DNA of 64,000 nt from Corynebacterium sp. SCR221107 (lineage in GTDB: Bacteria; Actinomycetota; Actinomycetes; Mycobacteriales; Mycobacteriaceae). A program made the position numbers and the translations under genes. A model generated the notes under the pieces. It saw only the letters and a list, made by a program, of their open reading frames with translations. It was not told where the DNA came from and did not search any database. Shown piece after piece: positions 18,492 to 28,780 of the stretch; the first letter of the stretch is position 1, and every line of letters starts with the position of its first letter. Location of the stretch: positions 682,001-746,000 of the forward strand of contig NZ_CP115670.1 of the NCBI RefSeq assembly GCF_027886475.1, in the 5' to 3' direction.

Positions 18492-21400
18492 CTAACGTGC
18501 GCCGGGGTAGAAACCGTCGCTGCCTAGCCGTGAGGCGTCGGAAAGCAACATGGCAATCTCTGCTTCCTGGGTATCTACCTCAGGCAGTCGGCGATGCTCG
18601 GGAGCTTCGAACAAGGCTGCACGGCCGAGCATGCCCTTTTCCACGCGGGCGCGACCCTCATTGAGCCGACGGGTGGCTGCCGTGCGCCAGGTCTCACCCG
18701 CCACCGCGGCGAAGACGCCTGGGTGGGCGAGCACCACCACCGCGGAGACGTGTCCAAACCCCAGCGAGGTGAGCACACCAGCCTTGACCTCCCCAATCTT
18801 CAAGGGGGACTTGAGCCACACCATCGGTCCGGCCTTAGCCTCAAGCTCTTTGTCGACGTTGTCCAGGCTGATGTTGCCTGGAAGCCGGCCGTGGGCGAAG
18901 ATGTCCACGAGTCCGCCAATCTGGAACAGGGCCGCACCGCCTTTGGCGTGGCCAGTCAAAGACTTTTGAGAGACCACGAACAGTGGGTTATCGGCGTCGC
19001 GCCCCAGGTGCTCCCACAGCCGCGTGTGCAGTAGCGATTCATTGGGGTCGTTGGCGCTGGTGGAGGTGTCGTGCTTACTGACGACGCTGACGTCGTCGGG
19101 GGATAGTCCCAGAGCGCGCAGCGAACGGGCCAGCTGCGAATTCTCCCCGCCGCGGGCAGCCCCCAGCGCCCCCAAACCCGGTGCTGGAATCGAGCTGTGG
19201 GCACCGTCGCCATAAGACTGCGCATGCGCGACCACGGCCAGGACTGGAAGGCCGAGCTCCGCGGCCACGCTTCCGCGGGCGAGGATCACCGTGCCACCGC
19301 CCTCGGCCTCGAGGAAGCCACCGCGCCGGGAGTCATTGGCACGGGAGATGAACCGAGCATCGATGCCTCTGTCTAGCATGGCCTGGGTATCGGCGGTGGC
19401 GTTCATGGCACCGAAGCCCTCCAGTGACTCAACCTGAACATCGTCGATGCCTCCTGCCACAACCACGTCGGACTTTCCCAGTCGGATCTTGTCCACAGCC
19501 TCCTCAACGGAGACCGCCGCCGTCGCACAGGCTGCCACTGGGTGAATCATCTGACCGTAGCCACCGATATAGGACTGCATGACGTGCGCGGCAACCACGT
19601 TAGGCAAGGCCTCCTGCAAGATGTCGGATTGGCGATCCTCTCCGATGAACCGGCTGACGAATACCTTGTGCAGGCTCTCCATGCCGCCGATGCCGGTGCC
19701 CTGGGTCGAAGAGATAGCGCCCGGGTGGACTGCCTGCAAGAGTTCAGCAGGGCTAAAACCCGCGCTGAGGAAGGCATCGACGGCAGTGACGAGGTTCCAC
19801 GCCGCAATTCGATCGATCGATTCCGCCATCGCAGCCGGGATTCCCCAGCGTGTGGGGTCGAAACCGTCTGGCATCTGACCCGCGACGAATCGCGTCAGGG
19901 TGGCCTTGCGCGGGATCATCGCGCGGGCACCGGAGGCCTTGCGAACCTCCCACTCGCCGTCGGCAGTAGGCGAGATGGTGGTGCACTGCGGGTCGGCCTC
20001 CACATACTCGCGCGCCTGCGCTTCGCTATCGACCAGGAAGGAGATCGCATGGTCCAGGTAGACCGGCGCGACGTCCACGGAGCCGCGCCCGGTGAGGAAG
20101 TACTTGTCGGTCAGCTCTCGGATGCCGCAGTGGGCTATGACCTCGTCACGAAAACGATCGTAGATTTCCTCCTCCGGGACATGCTGGTCCTTCGCGTCGT
20201 ACCAGCCCGGTGTGGGATCCTCCTTCCATTGCACAAGCCGCATCATCCACGCCAACTCCAGCACCCCGGCGGCGCTCAAGTCCACGAAGCCATCGCGCTG
20301 AAGACCGTATTCAGCCTCGAAGCGGGTGCGGCCAGATCCCCAGGAGCTGACTTCGCCGAGGCCCACGATGACCACCATGTCCTCGAGGGATTGGGTGACC
20401 TCGCCGAGGTCGATCGCGCCGGGCTGTTCGCGCAGAACCGGGGTAGGAAGGGCCGGGATCCGTGTCGGCTCGTTCGCTACCTGCGCCTCGGCGGGCATCC
20501 CTGGCTCCGGCACAAAGGCGGCGAGGTCGATGTCGGCGTTGCCGAGCCCGCCGGTGAAGTCGGCTTCCAAGGGGCTCAACTTGGCGTGCGCCCGCGAACT
20601 GCGGCTGGCCAGGTCGACCAGCTTCTCGGCGATCTCTCCCGGTGTAAATACCGTGATGCCCGCTTCTTGCGCTTTGGGGACGAGCTGGTCGTTTCCTGCC
20701 ATCAGGTTGGTGCCCGCGACCCAGCCGATCTGTGCATGTGCCAGGGTGATCTTCTCCGGCCAGCCGCTTTCTACGTGCCACTTGTTGATGAGGGCGTCGA
20801 ACCCGGCCTTCACCTCTCCGTAGGCGCCGTCGCCTCCGAAAAGGCCTCGGTTGGGCGAACCGGGCAGCACCGCGTGGACGGTGGAGGACCGGTTGTACTG
20901 CGCCGCCGCGCTGATGAGGCGCTCGACGCTCCATAGCAGGACGCGGGCTTGGTTTTCCTGGACCGGTCCGGCGTCGGTCATCACGCCATGCACCTTGGGT
21001 GCGGCAAACGGGAACACCAGCGTTGGCTCGAGCGCAGGCTTGAGCACAATTGTCGTCCCACCCTGGGTCTGCTTGTCCTCGGTGCCCACCCAGTGCATCA
21101 GTGCGTCGATGTCGCGGTAGCTGGATAGGTTGGCGGGCACCAGCCACAGCCTTGCCGACGCCGAGGCATGCCTAGCGTAGAGCAGCCGTGCGAACTCCTT
21201 GCGCGATTGGTCGATGTGAGAGGCCGTCATGATGACGGTGGCGCCCTGCGCAAGCAGCTTCTCGACGATAGAGGCCGCAATCGAGTTGGGTGAGGCGCCG
21301 GTCACGATGGCCACGTCCTGAAGCATCGGCTCTGTCGCGGAAGCGAGGGCGGCCTGCTCAATTTGCGCGAGTAGGTGTGCGCGCTCCGGTCGGTGCTGTG

Positions 21401-24400
21401 CCCACCAACGTGCCTGTTTTCCTAGTTTTTCGCCGAAGCCGGTGAAGCGCGAGGGGTCCTCGACGGCCTGCCCGGTGGCAACGCGGGCGAGCAGCTCGCG
21501 GGCACTTGCCCAGATGTCGTCGAAGACGATGGCTCTTGCTGGATCGAACGCTGGGGTGACTAAACTGAGCCAGTCCGATCCGAGCTCGGCGTCCATGGCC
21601 TCGTAGATCGCGTGATCATCGACGGGAAGCTGCCTGTCTGGCTCCGCGAGCCCGAGCTGGGCCAGGATTCCTCGGGCGGTGGTAGCCAGGATGCCCTCCG
21701 GGCCGGTGATGGAGTCCGCAAATGCCGACAGTGCCGCGGAGTCCACCATGGCATCCGCGCTGTTCGACGATGCGGCCTGAGATAGGGACACGCCATGATC
21801 CTTAGCAACGGCGGCGACTGCCGCATCCACCAGTGCTTTCGCCTCGGCTACGGTAGTGACCGATCCTCTGAGTGAGCCGAGCTCGCCACCGCGCACGGAT
21901 TGTCCCTCACGGGTCTCCAGCAGCAGAGTCAGCTCGACATGGGGCATCCAGGATTCCGGGACACCCCAGGTGGCGGCGTGCTCCCTGACGAAAGCGGGCT
22001 TGCGCCCGCTGGCGCCGAGCAGCTGCCGCAACCGGGCGGTGATCGCCTCCCCGAGTACTGGGCCGAAGGCCTGATAAGTGGGGGCGGCGGCGACCACCTT
22101 GGGGCGCAGGGCGGACATCTCGGCATCGGCAGCACCGTCGATGGCTGCCACGCCCAGCTCTGCGGACAGATCCATGAGCAGCTGGTTGCGGCGCGAGGAC
22201 ACCCCAGAAGTGAGCACCTCGAGGGTGTCGGCGTCAGTAATCTGCTCGACGCGGAGCTTGTTCTCGTAGGCGAACAGTGCTTCCACAGCCGCTGCGGCGT
22301 CGAAGCTTAGCTCCGGCAGTGGGCCGTTGGATGCGGCGGGCTGTGCGACCGAGGGCGCTTTGGGCGCGTGCGCCTCGTTAGCTGCGCTCGGCGCCGGAGC
22401 GGACGCCGTGGTGGACACACCTGCGGCGTCGTTGGCTGGCACCGGAGTAGCTTCGTCCATTGCGGGGGCCGAGACGGCGTCCTCTAACTGGACCCGTTCC
22501 TGGTCGCGTTCGAGGTTGAGCACCTCCAATTCGAGGCCGAGCACCTTGAGGCTTCGCTGGGCCAGATTGGTCAGCGTCGGCGAGGCGGCTAGGCCCACCT
22601 CGATAACCTTGTCGACCTTCTCAAACAAGAGCTCCTGGGTTTCGATCCAGCGCACGGGGGAGGCGAATTGCCAGCTCAGAAGCTCGATTAGCAACAGGCG
22701 TGCCAGCGCCATTGGTTCGAGGTCGCAGGCGTGAATGCCCTCGAGTCTCGTGGATGGCACCACGGCGCGGATGGAGTCGATGAAGTCATCGTCGAGCGCA
22801 AAAGCTCGGGCGACGAGGTTGGGAACGTAGCGGCCGACCAGCGCCTCTAGGTCGATCTTCGTGGGCAGGAGTTCATCGAGCTTCTCGGCGAAGGCGGGCA
22901 CGCCGGGACGAAGTATCTCGGAGTGGAAGGGAACATCGATGCCGGGAATGAGCACGAAGGCCTTAGGGTGTGCGGCTGCGGCTTGGAGCGCAGCTAGGCC
23001 TGCCAGCGTACCCGCGACGGCATATTGCTGGCCTGCGATGTTGTGATTGACAATCTCCAAGAATTCGCCGCTGTCGGCGCGAACCTTGTCGACGAAGCCA
23101 GCAACCTCCTGTGCACCGAGTCCCAGGAGGTTGGGACGCAGCGCTGCGAGGCCATAATTGGAGCGTCCCAAATCGTCTCGGGGGACGAGGTTGTGCATGG
23201 CCTGCCCGCGGGCGAAGACGATGTCGATGACTGACTCCAGCCCAAAGAGGTTGCCCATGCAGGCTAGCGCGGTGTACTCGCCGAGGGAGTGCCCGGCAAA
23301 CATCCGCTGGCCACTTATGGCCCCGGCCTGCTCAAGGCGGGCCGACTGCGCGGCAGCCACCACAGCCAAGGCGACCTGCGTGAATTGGGTGAGGTTCAGT
23401 ATGCCCTGCGGGTGAGCATAGCGGGTAGCACCCACCTGGAGCTCGGTCGGGTTTTCGTCCACCACCTGCTGAATGGAAAAGCCCAGGGACTTTCGAGTGT
23501 GGGCGTCGGCACGGGCCCAGACCTGCCGCGCCGCGGCGCTGGCCTGGCGATCGCCCGAGCCCATGCCGCGGGACTGGATGCCCTGGCCGGGGAAGACGTA
23601 GGCGATGGTCGGCTCGGCAAGCAGGGCCTGCCCGCGCGAGACCACGGCGCCGCCGATCTTGCAGGTCACCTCCAGTGCGGCCTGCGTTCCGCAGCGACCC
23701 ACGCGCTCCACGGTGATGTCGACCCGGTCGCAGAGGTTGACCATGCCATACATGGAATAGGTCCATCCTACGACCCGGCCGCTGTGCCCGGCCAGCTGTT
23801 GGGCGGTAGCCGACAGCCACATTCCGTGCACCAGCGGTGCCTGGAGTCCGACAAGGGCGGCGGCGTTGGTAGAGGTGTGAATCGGGTTGTAGTCGCCGGT
23901 CACGGAGGCAAATGCGGTCATGTCCGTCGGCGCCTGTACTGTGTGGGAGGCGATAAACGCCCGTGGGGTGTCGGTGATCGATGCGGCCTGTTTCCCACCG
24001 CCGAAGGCCGGGGCGGGCGTGGGAGTGGACTTGCCTTGGGCGCGCCCGCGGATGGCAAAGCGCTCTCTCAGCGTGGCCACACGGCGTTCGGACGGTGCTC
24101 CCGCTCCATGCCCGGTGCTGGGGTGCTGAACCAAGTCGCCGTGCCCCTCGGCAGCGCGCAGCAGGGATAACTCGACGGTCACGATCCTGCCGGACGCGGA
24201 TTCCTCGATGCTTGCGCAGCGCCCCTCGACGCGGATGGCGTGGCCGTCGGCAAGCGAAGAAAGCGGAACCTCAAGGTCGATGGCGTGATCGAGATGAACG
24301 GCGTTGAGCAGCCCCTCAATCACTGGGAAGCCGTCGCCAAGGCGCCCGGTGCCCAGTGCGGTGTAGATGACGGGCCAGCATAGGCCGGCGAGCACGTCCG

Positions 24401-27400
24401 GGGTTACCTCGTCCGGGTTCCCGGAGGCCACGCCAGCATGCGTGCGCATGAGCTCAGCTGGGAGGGTGATCTCGTCGTGCACAATGCCGTCGATGACGTT
24501 CGGTAAAGCGCGGATCTTGGTGCCTGCGGCGTTGGTGGAGCCCACCCCCGCGACGCCGGCCAACAGCGTGAACATGGACTCCTGTAGGCGTTGCTCATCC
24601 ACAACGGGGCTTGCTCCGGTGTGGGCGTCCTCGGTCAGCTCAAGCGGGATGTCCACGTACTCGACGTAGTAGGGTCGCTCACCTGCGGGAAGCTCATCCC
24701 AATAGCTATCGGCGTGAACGCGCAGCGTGAAGTGGGTGGGGTCGACCTCGATGAGTTCGCAGGCCTCTTCTGAAAGCTGCCCGAGAGGGTTGTCGATGAG
24801 GTGCCCGTGCCAGAAAATCGTCGGCGCGGCCGCGATCACCTCGCGCGCGGTGGTGGCGTTGCGGGAAAACTGTGGGGTCGGCTGACCGGGGATGGCGTCC
24901 ACGCAGGCGCGCTCGAAGCGGCCGAGGATGCTGGCTACCGGCTCGTCGATGGTGTCGATGCCGCCCACGGAAATCGGGCCAGGAATCACGCGTACGGCTT
25001 GGGCGGGGTAGGAAGGATCCTGGGATTGCCACAGCGAGTCGAGGCCGAACCAGCGCTTGAGGTCTCCGTCGATGATGGGCACCCAGGGCATCGGCTTATG
25101 GTGCTTGCGGTTGAGCGCGATAAACCACGCAGCGTCTTGCGGCAGCACCTTCATCACGCCAGCCTGCGGATAGGCTGCTAGGAGCTTGCCGACGGCCACC
25201 GGTGCGTCCTCCACATCGGTGATATCGGAAAACAGGGTAGGCACCTCGCCATGGTCGGCCAGATTGAGCCTAGCCTCCACACGGTGCATCAGATCGAGGA
25301 AGCGGTCCGACCATGTGGGATCTGTAAAAGGGAATGCTAGTTCGACGAAGCGTCGAACCCATTGCTCGTACGTCATGTCTTCGATCTCGCCGAAGTAGGG
25401 CTTGGCCGTCTTATTGATCGCCGTGATGATCTCGTCTTTGTGGGCGGGGTATTCCTCGATGTCGAGGCTGGTGATCAGTCGAGAAGCGCGGGCAAAGTCG
25501 TTGTCGATCTCGTACATGTCTGCCAACAAGTGAGACTGACCTGAGGTCATGCCGCCCGCGCTACGCAGCCGTGGAACCCAGCCTTTGTCGATGCCGGGGG
25601 TCTTCTTCAGCAGCTGCTTGACCTGCGGGGAGGTGGCCGCCTCTTTGGCGGCCATGGCGGCAGTCCCCACCAGTACACCGTCGACGGGCATCGGGCGCCG
25701 ACCATGGGCGCCGGACCAAGAGCCGGTGATAAACTCCACCGCCCGCGCTGGGGTTCCGATACCGCCACCGACCACCAGCACCACGTTGTCGCGCATTCGG
25801 GTCTCGGCGTAGGTGGCAAGCAGGAGTTCCTCGAGGTCGACCCATGAATGGTGTCCACCTGCGTGCCCGTCCTCGACCTGCATGATGATCTCGGACCCAG
25901 GGTTGGCGTCGGCGATAGCGAGCACGTTGAGGATCTGCTCCACGGTGCCCGGTTTGAAGGCGACATAAGGGAAGCCTTCGGCATGAAGGCTTTCTAGCAG
26001 CGCGGTGGCCTCGTCGAGCTCCGGGATTCCAGCAGAAATGGTGACGCCGTTGATGGAAGCCCCACCAGCGCGGGCCTTGGACACGATCTTTCGCTGCCCG
26101 AACTGCAGGTTCCACATGTAGCGGTCGAAGAACATCGAGTTGAATTGGGCCGCGCGTCCCGGCGCCAGCAAGCGCTGGAGATTGCCCTGGTTATGCTCGA
26201 AGACTTCCTCGGAATACTGACCTCCACCAGCTAGCTCTGCCCAGTGCCCCGCGTTGGCAGCAGCGGCGACGATGGTGGCATCCACCGTGGTCGGGGTCAT
26301 CCCAGCCAGCAGGATGGGGGAGTAGCCGGTTAACTGGCTAAACTTCGTGCTTAGCACCTGTTGGCCGGTCGGCAGCGAGACGACTCGGGGCAGAAACGCC
26401 GAGTAGTCGAGTGGGGCTGGCAAGACGGTGCCCGGGGTCAGCAGCAGGTCGCGCTGGGCTGGTGAGGAGGCGTCAATGATGACGGCGTCGGATTGCCCGC
26501 CGGTGATCACGCCGAGCGTTTTGTCGAGGCTGAGCAGGTAGTCGTGTTCTCCAACACTCCACGTAAACGGATCGACGAGGATCGCCTCCGCCAGCTGGAA
26601 TGCTTGTACGTTCAGCCCGCAGGTCTGCGACCACTTCACTGTCTGCTTCACCGCCTCGCGCAGGCCTTCGTGGTGGAAGCCCGCCGCCACCCCGAGGTCC
26701 TCGATGACTGGGGTCAGGGCTTCGCCGCCGGTGAGTCGCTGTTCAATCCGCTCGTTGTACTCGGCGACTATAGCGGCGATCTGCCGGCGTGCCTGGCGCA
26801 GTTCCTCGTTGGACCCGCTGATCACGGCGCGGGTGGGGCCATTGATCACGCCCAGAGTCAATCCAGACTGCGCGAGTAGCTCGACCGGGATACCGCGGAC
26901 GGCCAGCATCCGACCGAAGTGAGCCTGGGAGGTGGCCGCGCCCAGCAGGATGGCGAAGGCAAGGTGGTCGACGACTCGCGGATCATCCCAGTCTCCGGCC
27001 GCAAGGTGGGCAACTTCGCAGGTGATGATGGCCTGGGAATGTGGATATAAGGTCGCGGCGGAGGTGTCGATCCCGGAGTCGTTGAGGCTGCGCAAAGCGG
27101 CGAGGTGTCCGACGGTGATAGCCGGCACCGATACGGCGGGTTCGGTATCGATGGCTGCCACGGGGGCGTCGTTCAAGATGGCCGCGACGCGTTCGCCGGC
27201 ACCCGGCACGATCGAGGCGACCTCGCGCGCCACGGGGGCGATGCGGTTTCGGGCGGAGTTGAGGGCAGCGAGGATGCGATCGCGCATGGGGCGGTCATCG
27301 CGGTATCCACGCAGGTCCTCGTACCAACCTGAGGCCTGTCCTCCGAGGAGGATGCCGAAATTTGAACTGTTAAGCACGTCGGTTGCGAGCCGTTGAAGCG

Positions 27401-27404
27401 ACAT
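18492..27404 (-). CDS. fas: Type I fatty-acid synthase
   Basis: One 2970-residue chain carries all fatty-acid synthesis activities, slightly shorter than mycobacterial FAS. Domains in order, with approximate residues: acyltransferase (1-320), enoyl reductase (from 365, LLAGMTPTTVDATIVAAAAN), hot-dog dehydratase (around 1170, GDYNPIHTS), malonyl/palmitoyl transferase (from 1265, FPGQGIQSRGMGSG and FAGHSLGEYTALA), ACP (around 1730, attachment Ser in SGVSSRRNQ), ketoreductase (from 2030, VAIVTGASPNSIA), ketosynthase (from 2430, active Cys in HPVAACATAAVSVEE, His in SKHDTSTSANDP and SLTGHAKGG). In the N-terminal transferase the nucleophile motif reads PHSQA where GHSQG is usual. No acpS-like gene lies next to it. 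It ends just past rshA, converging with it. Confidence 0.96.
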   Translation of the reverse strand: MSLQRLATDVLNSSNFGILLGGQASGWYEDLRGYRDDRPMRDRILAALNSARNRIAPVAREVASIVPGAGERVAAILNDAPVAAIDTEPAVSVPAITVGHLAALRSLNDSGIDTSAATLYPHSQAIITCEVAHLAAGDWDDPRVVDHLAFAILLGAATSQAHFGRMLAVRGIPVELLAQSGLTLGVINGPTRAVISGSNEELRQARRQIAAIVAEYNERIEQRLTGGEALTPVIEDLGVAAGFHHEGLREAVKQTVKWSQTCGLNVQAFQLAEAILVDPFTWSVGEHDYLLSLDKTLGVITGGQSDAVIIDASSPAQRDLLLTPGTVLPAPLDYSAFLPRVVSLPTGQQVLSTKFSQLTGYSPILLAGMTPTTVDATIVAAAANAGHWAELAGGGQYSEEVFEHNQGNLQRLLAPGRAAQFNSMFFDRYMWNLQFGQRKIVSKARAGGASINGVTISAGIPELDEATALLESLHAEGFPYVAFKPGTVEQILNVLAIADANPGSEIIMQVEDGHAGGHHSWVDLEELLLATYAETRMRDNVVLVVGGGIGTPARAVEFITGSWSGAHGRRPMPVDGVLVGTAAMAAKEAATSPQVKQLLKKTPGIDKGWVPRLRSAGGMTSGQSHLLADMYEIDNDFARASRLITSLDIEEYPAHKDEIITAINKTAKPYFGEIEDMTYEQWVRRFVELAFPFTDPTWSDRFLDLMHRVEARLNLADHGEVPTLFSDITDVEDAPVAVGKLLAAYPQAGVMKVLPQDAAWFIALNRKHHKPMPWVPIIDGDLKRWFGLDSLWQSQDPSYPAQAVRVIPGPISVGGIDTIDEPVASILGRFERACVDAIPGQPTPQFSRNATTAREVIAAAPTIFWHGHLIDNPLGQLSEEACELIEVDPTHFTLRVHADSYWDELPAGERPYYVEYVDIPLELTEDAHTGASPVVDEQRLQESMFTLLAGVAGVGSTNAAGTKIRALPNVIDGIVHDEITLPAELMRTHAGVASGNPDEVTPDVLAGLCWPVIYTALGTGRLGDGFPVIEGLLNAVHLDHAIDLEVPLSSLADGHAIRVEGRCASIEESASGRIVTVELSLLRAAEGHGDLVQHPSTGHGAGAPSERRVATLRERFAIRGRAQGKSTPTPAPAFGGGKQAASITDTPRAFIASHTVQAPTDMTAFASVTGDYNPIHTSTNAAALVGLQAPLVHGMWLSATAQQLAGHSGRVVGWTYSMYGMVNLCDRVDITVERVGRCGTQAALEVTCKIGGAVVSRGQALLAEPTIAYVFPGQGIQSRGMGSGDRQASAAARQVWARADAHTRKSLGFSIQQVVDENPTELQVGATRYAHPQGILNLTQFTQVALAVVAAAQSARLEQAGAISGQRMFAGHSLGEYTALACMGNLFGLESVIDIVFARGQAMHNLVPRDDLGRSNYGLAALRPNLLGLGAQEVAGFVDKVRADSGEFLEIVNHNIAGQQYAVAGTLAGLAALQAAAAHPKAFVLIPGIDVPFHSEILRPGVPAFAEKLDELLPTKIDLEALVGRYVPNLVARAFALDDDFIDSIRAVVPSTRLEGIHACDLEPMALARLLLIELLSWQFASPVRWIETQELLFEKVDKVIEVGLAASPTLTNLAQRSLKVLGLELEVLNLERDQERVQLEDAVSAPAMDEATPVPANDAAGVSTTASAPAPSAANEAHAPKAPSVAQPAASNGPLPELSFDAAAAVEALFAYENKLRVEQITDADTLEVLTSGVSSRRNQLLMDLSAELGVAAIDGAADAEMSALRPKVVAAAPTYQAFGPVLGEAITARLRQLLGASGRKPAFVREHAATWGVPESWMPHVELTLLLETREGQSVRGGELGSLRGSVTTVAEAKALVDAAVAAVAKDHGVSLSQAASSNSADAMVDSAALSAFADSITGPEGILATTARGILAQLGLAEPDRQLPVDDHAIYEAMDAELGSDWLSLVTPAFDPARAIVFDDIWASARELLARVATGQAVEDPSRFTGFGEKLGKQARWWAQHRPERAHLLAQIEQAALASATEPMLQDVAIVTGASPNSIAASIVEKLLAQGATVIMTASHIDQSRKEFARLLYARHASASARLWLVPANLSSYRDIDALMHWVGTEDKQTQGGTTIVLKPALEPTLVFPFAAPKVHGVMTDAGPVQENQARVLLWSVERLISAAAQYNRSSTVHAVLPGSPNRGLFGGDGAYGEVKAGFDALINKWHVESGWPEKITLAHAQIGWVAGTNLMAGNDQLVPKAQEAGITVFTPGEIAEKLVDLASRSSRAHAKLSPLEADFTGGLGNADIDLAAFVPEPGMPAEAQVANEPTRIPALPTPVLREQPGAIDLGEVTQSLEDMVVIVGLGEVSSWGSGRTRFEAEYGLQRDGFVDLSAAGVLELAWMMRLVQWKEDPTPGWYDAKDQHVPEEEIYDRFRDEVIAHCGIRELTDKYFLTGRGSVDVAPVYLDHAISFLVDSEAQAREYVEADPQCTTISPTADGEWEVRKASGARAMIPRKATLTRFVAGQMPDGFDPTRWGIPAAMAESIDRIAAWNLVTAVDAFLSAGFSPAELLQAVHPGAISSTQGTGIGGMESLHKVFVSRFIGEDRQSDILQEALPNVVAAHVMQSYIGGYGQMIHPVAACATAAVSVEEAVDKIRLGKSDVVVAGGIDDVQVESLEGFGAMNATADTQAMLDRGIDARFISRANDSRRGGFLEAEGGGTVILARGSVAAELGLPVLAVVAHAQSYGDGAHSSIPAPGLGALGAARGGENSQLARSLRALGLSPDDVSVVSKHDTSTSANDPNESLLHTRLWEHLGRDADNPLFVVSQKSLTGHAKGGAALFQIGGLVDIFAHGRLPGNISLDNVDKELEAKAGPMVWLKSPLKIGEVKAGVLTSLGFGHVSAVVVLAHPGVFAAVAGETWRTAATRRLNEGRARVEKGMLGRAALFEAPEHRRLPEVDTQEAEIAMLLSDASRLGSDGFYPGAR
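18535..18547 (+). repeat. 13-bp repeated word, exact (M=A)
   Basis: GCGTCGGAAAGCA on the plus strand, within the last codons of fas, where sequence is least constrained. Confidence 0.8.
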
Positions 27405-27436
27405 GTGACCTACTTTCGGAAAGGAAATGAAAAATA

Positions 27437-27466
27437 CCTACGTTAGCGTAGGTTACGGAACCGTAA
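27437..27466 (-). promoter_or_regulatory. Double-palindrome operator upstream of fas
   Basis: On the plus strand the first dyad is CCTACGTTAGCGTAGG (perfect 6-bp arms CCTACG/CGTAGG) and the second, directly adjoining, is TTACGGAACCGTAA (perfect 6-bp arms). It ends 32 bases upstream of the fas start codon. About 25 of 30 bases match the site at 9392. Confidence 0.75.
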
Positions 27467-27649
27467 TAATGGAAGAAACTATGTGCCACCTCACAGTGTG
27501 GGGTCGGTGTGGGACGACGGTGTCTCGCCTTGGTGGCCTGCATCGTCTCAGCGTGGTTGCACTGCTGGGCGTCGGTGTAAAAGCCGAGGGTGGGGGAGCC
27601 GGGTATGTTGTGCATTCAACAAAGGCCAGCGCTGGAGGGGGTGACTGAA

Positions 27650-27661
27650 TAGACTGACCTT
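27650..27661 (+). promoter_or_regulatory. Leaderless promoter -10 for the pirin gene
   Basis: TAGACT (27650-27655) lies 6 bases before the ATG at 27662 and no Shine-Dalgarno is present, so the mRNA probably starts at the ATG. Confidence 0.55.
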
Positions 27662-28780
27662 ATGAGCAATCTTGAGCGGAAGCCGGAGGAATTCCTCTGC
27701 CGATTGCATCCCGAAACTCTCGATCCCAAGGCTGATCGGTGTCCAGTGGAGATCATCACCTCCCGCCTTGTTCCCCTAGGCGGACCTCGCGCGATGAAGG
27801 TCAATCGGACCCTGCCGCAAAAGAAGCGTTCCCTGATCGGAGCCTGGTGCTTCGCGGACCACTACGGCCCCGATGACGTCTCGGTGACCGGCGGCATGGA
27901 TGTCGCCCCGCATCCGCACACCGGGCTGCAGACCGTCAGTTGGCTGTTCGAGGGGGAGATCGCCCATATCGATTCCGGCGGAAACCGGGGTATGGTCCGC
28001 CCCGGCGAGGTCAACCTCATGACAGCAGGCGGCGGCATCTGCCACTCGGAGACCACGACGGACACCGTCACCACCCTCCACGGCGTGCAGCTGTGGGTCG
28101 CACTTCCGGACTCCGTGCGCGCGAGTACCCCACGTAACTTCGAGCACTACCGCCCAGAACCCGTGACCTTTGAGGGAGGTAGTGCCATCGTGTTCCTGGG
28201 ATCGCTTCTGGGCGATACCTCGCCGGTGGCCACCTTCACCCCGCTACTGGGTGCCGAGATCCGGCTGGAACCCCACGCCAGCGTGAGCCTGGAGGTGGAC
28301 CCATCCTTCGAGCATGGGCTGCTCGTTGATAGCGGCGATGTCCGACTGGAGGGCGTGCGCGTCGAGTACGCGGCGATCGGCTATACCGGCATCGGGGCGA
28401 GGTATCTTCACATCGACAATGTCGGCGACGAACCTGCGCGCATGGTGCTCCTCGGCGGCACGCCCTTCGGTGAGGACATCGTGATGTGGTGGAACTTCGT
28501 CGGCCGCGATTCGGGGGAGATTGAGGCCTTCCGCAAAGAATGGCAGGAGCGCACCGAAAGATTCGGTCAGGTGGAGGGTTATGTCGGGCACGGCGGGCCG
28601 AATGCCAACATCTACGGGCAAAGCTGGTTGCCTGCGCCCGAGCTTCCCAAGGCCAGGATCCGCGCACGCAAAAACCCGGAGCCGGTGGCCCGCCCGGAGC
28701 TGCCCAACCCCGGCGACTACACCGAGACCGTCACCATCACAAAGGAAGGCTTCACCCGCGATGAGCACATTCAAGGATAA
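27662..28780 (+). CDS. Pirin family protein
   Basis: The 372-residue protein has a bicupin fold of the pirin type. The N-terminal cupin carries the metal ligands in VAPHPHTGLQTVSWL (HxH) and HSETTTDTVTTLHGVQLW (His and Glu). The C-terminal cupin ends with LLGGTPFGEDIVMWWNFVGR, a strong pirin signature. Pirins are iron proteins; some act as quercetinases or as redox-linked cofactors, and the role here is unknown. It overlaps the start of the truncated acetyltransferase by 20 bases. Confidence 0.88.
   Translation: MSNLERKPEEFLCRLHPETLDPKADRCPVEIITSRLVPLGGPRAMKVNRTLPQKKRSLIGAWCFADHYGPDDVSVTGGMDVAPHPHTGLQTVSWLFEGEIAHIDSGGNRGMVRPGEVNLMTAGGGICHSETTTDTVTTLHGVQLWVALPDSVRASTPRNFEHYRPEPVTFEGGSAIVFLGSLLGDTSPVATFTPLLGAEIRLEPHASVSLEVDPSFEHGLLVDSGDVRLEGVRVEYAAIGYTGIGARYLHIDNVGDEPARMVLLGGTPFGEDIVMWWNFVGRDSGEIEAFRKEWQERTERFGQVEGYVGHGGPNANIYGQSWLPAPELPKARIRARKNPEPVARPELPNPGDYTETVTITKEGFTRDEHIQG

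Noticed and set aside
19542..20936. 464-codon and similar open frames antisense to fas
   Set aside because: High GC leaves few stops on the reverse strand; the FAS ketosynthase and ketoreductase motifs lie on the other strand.
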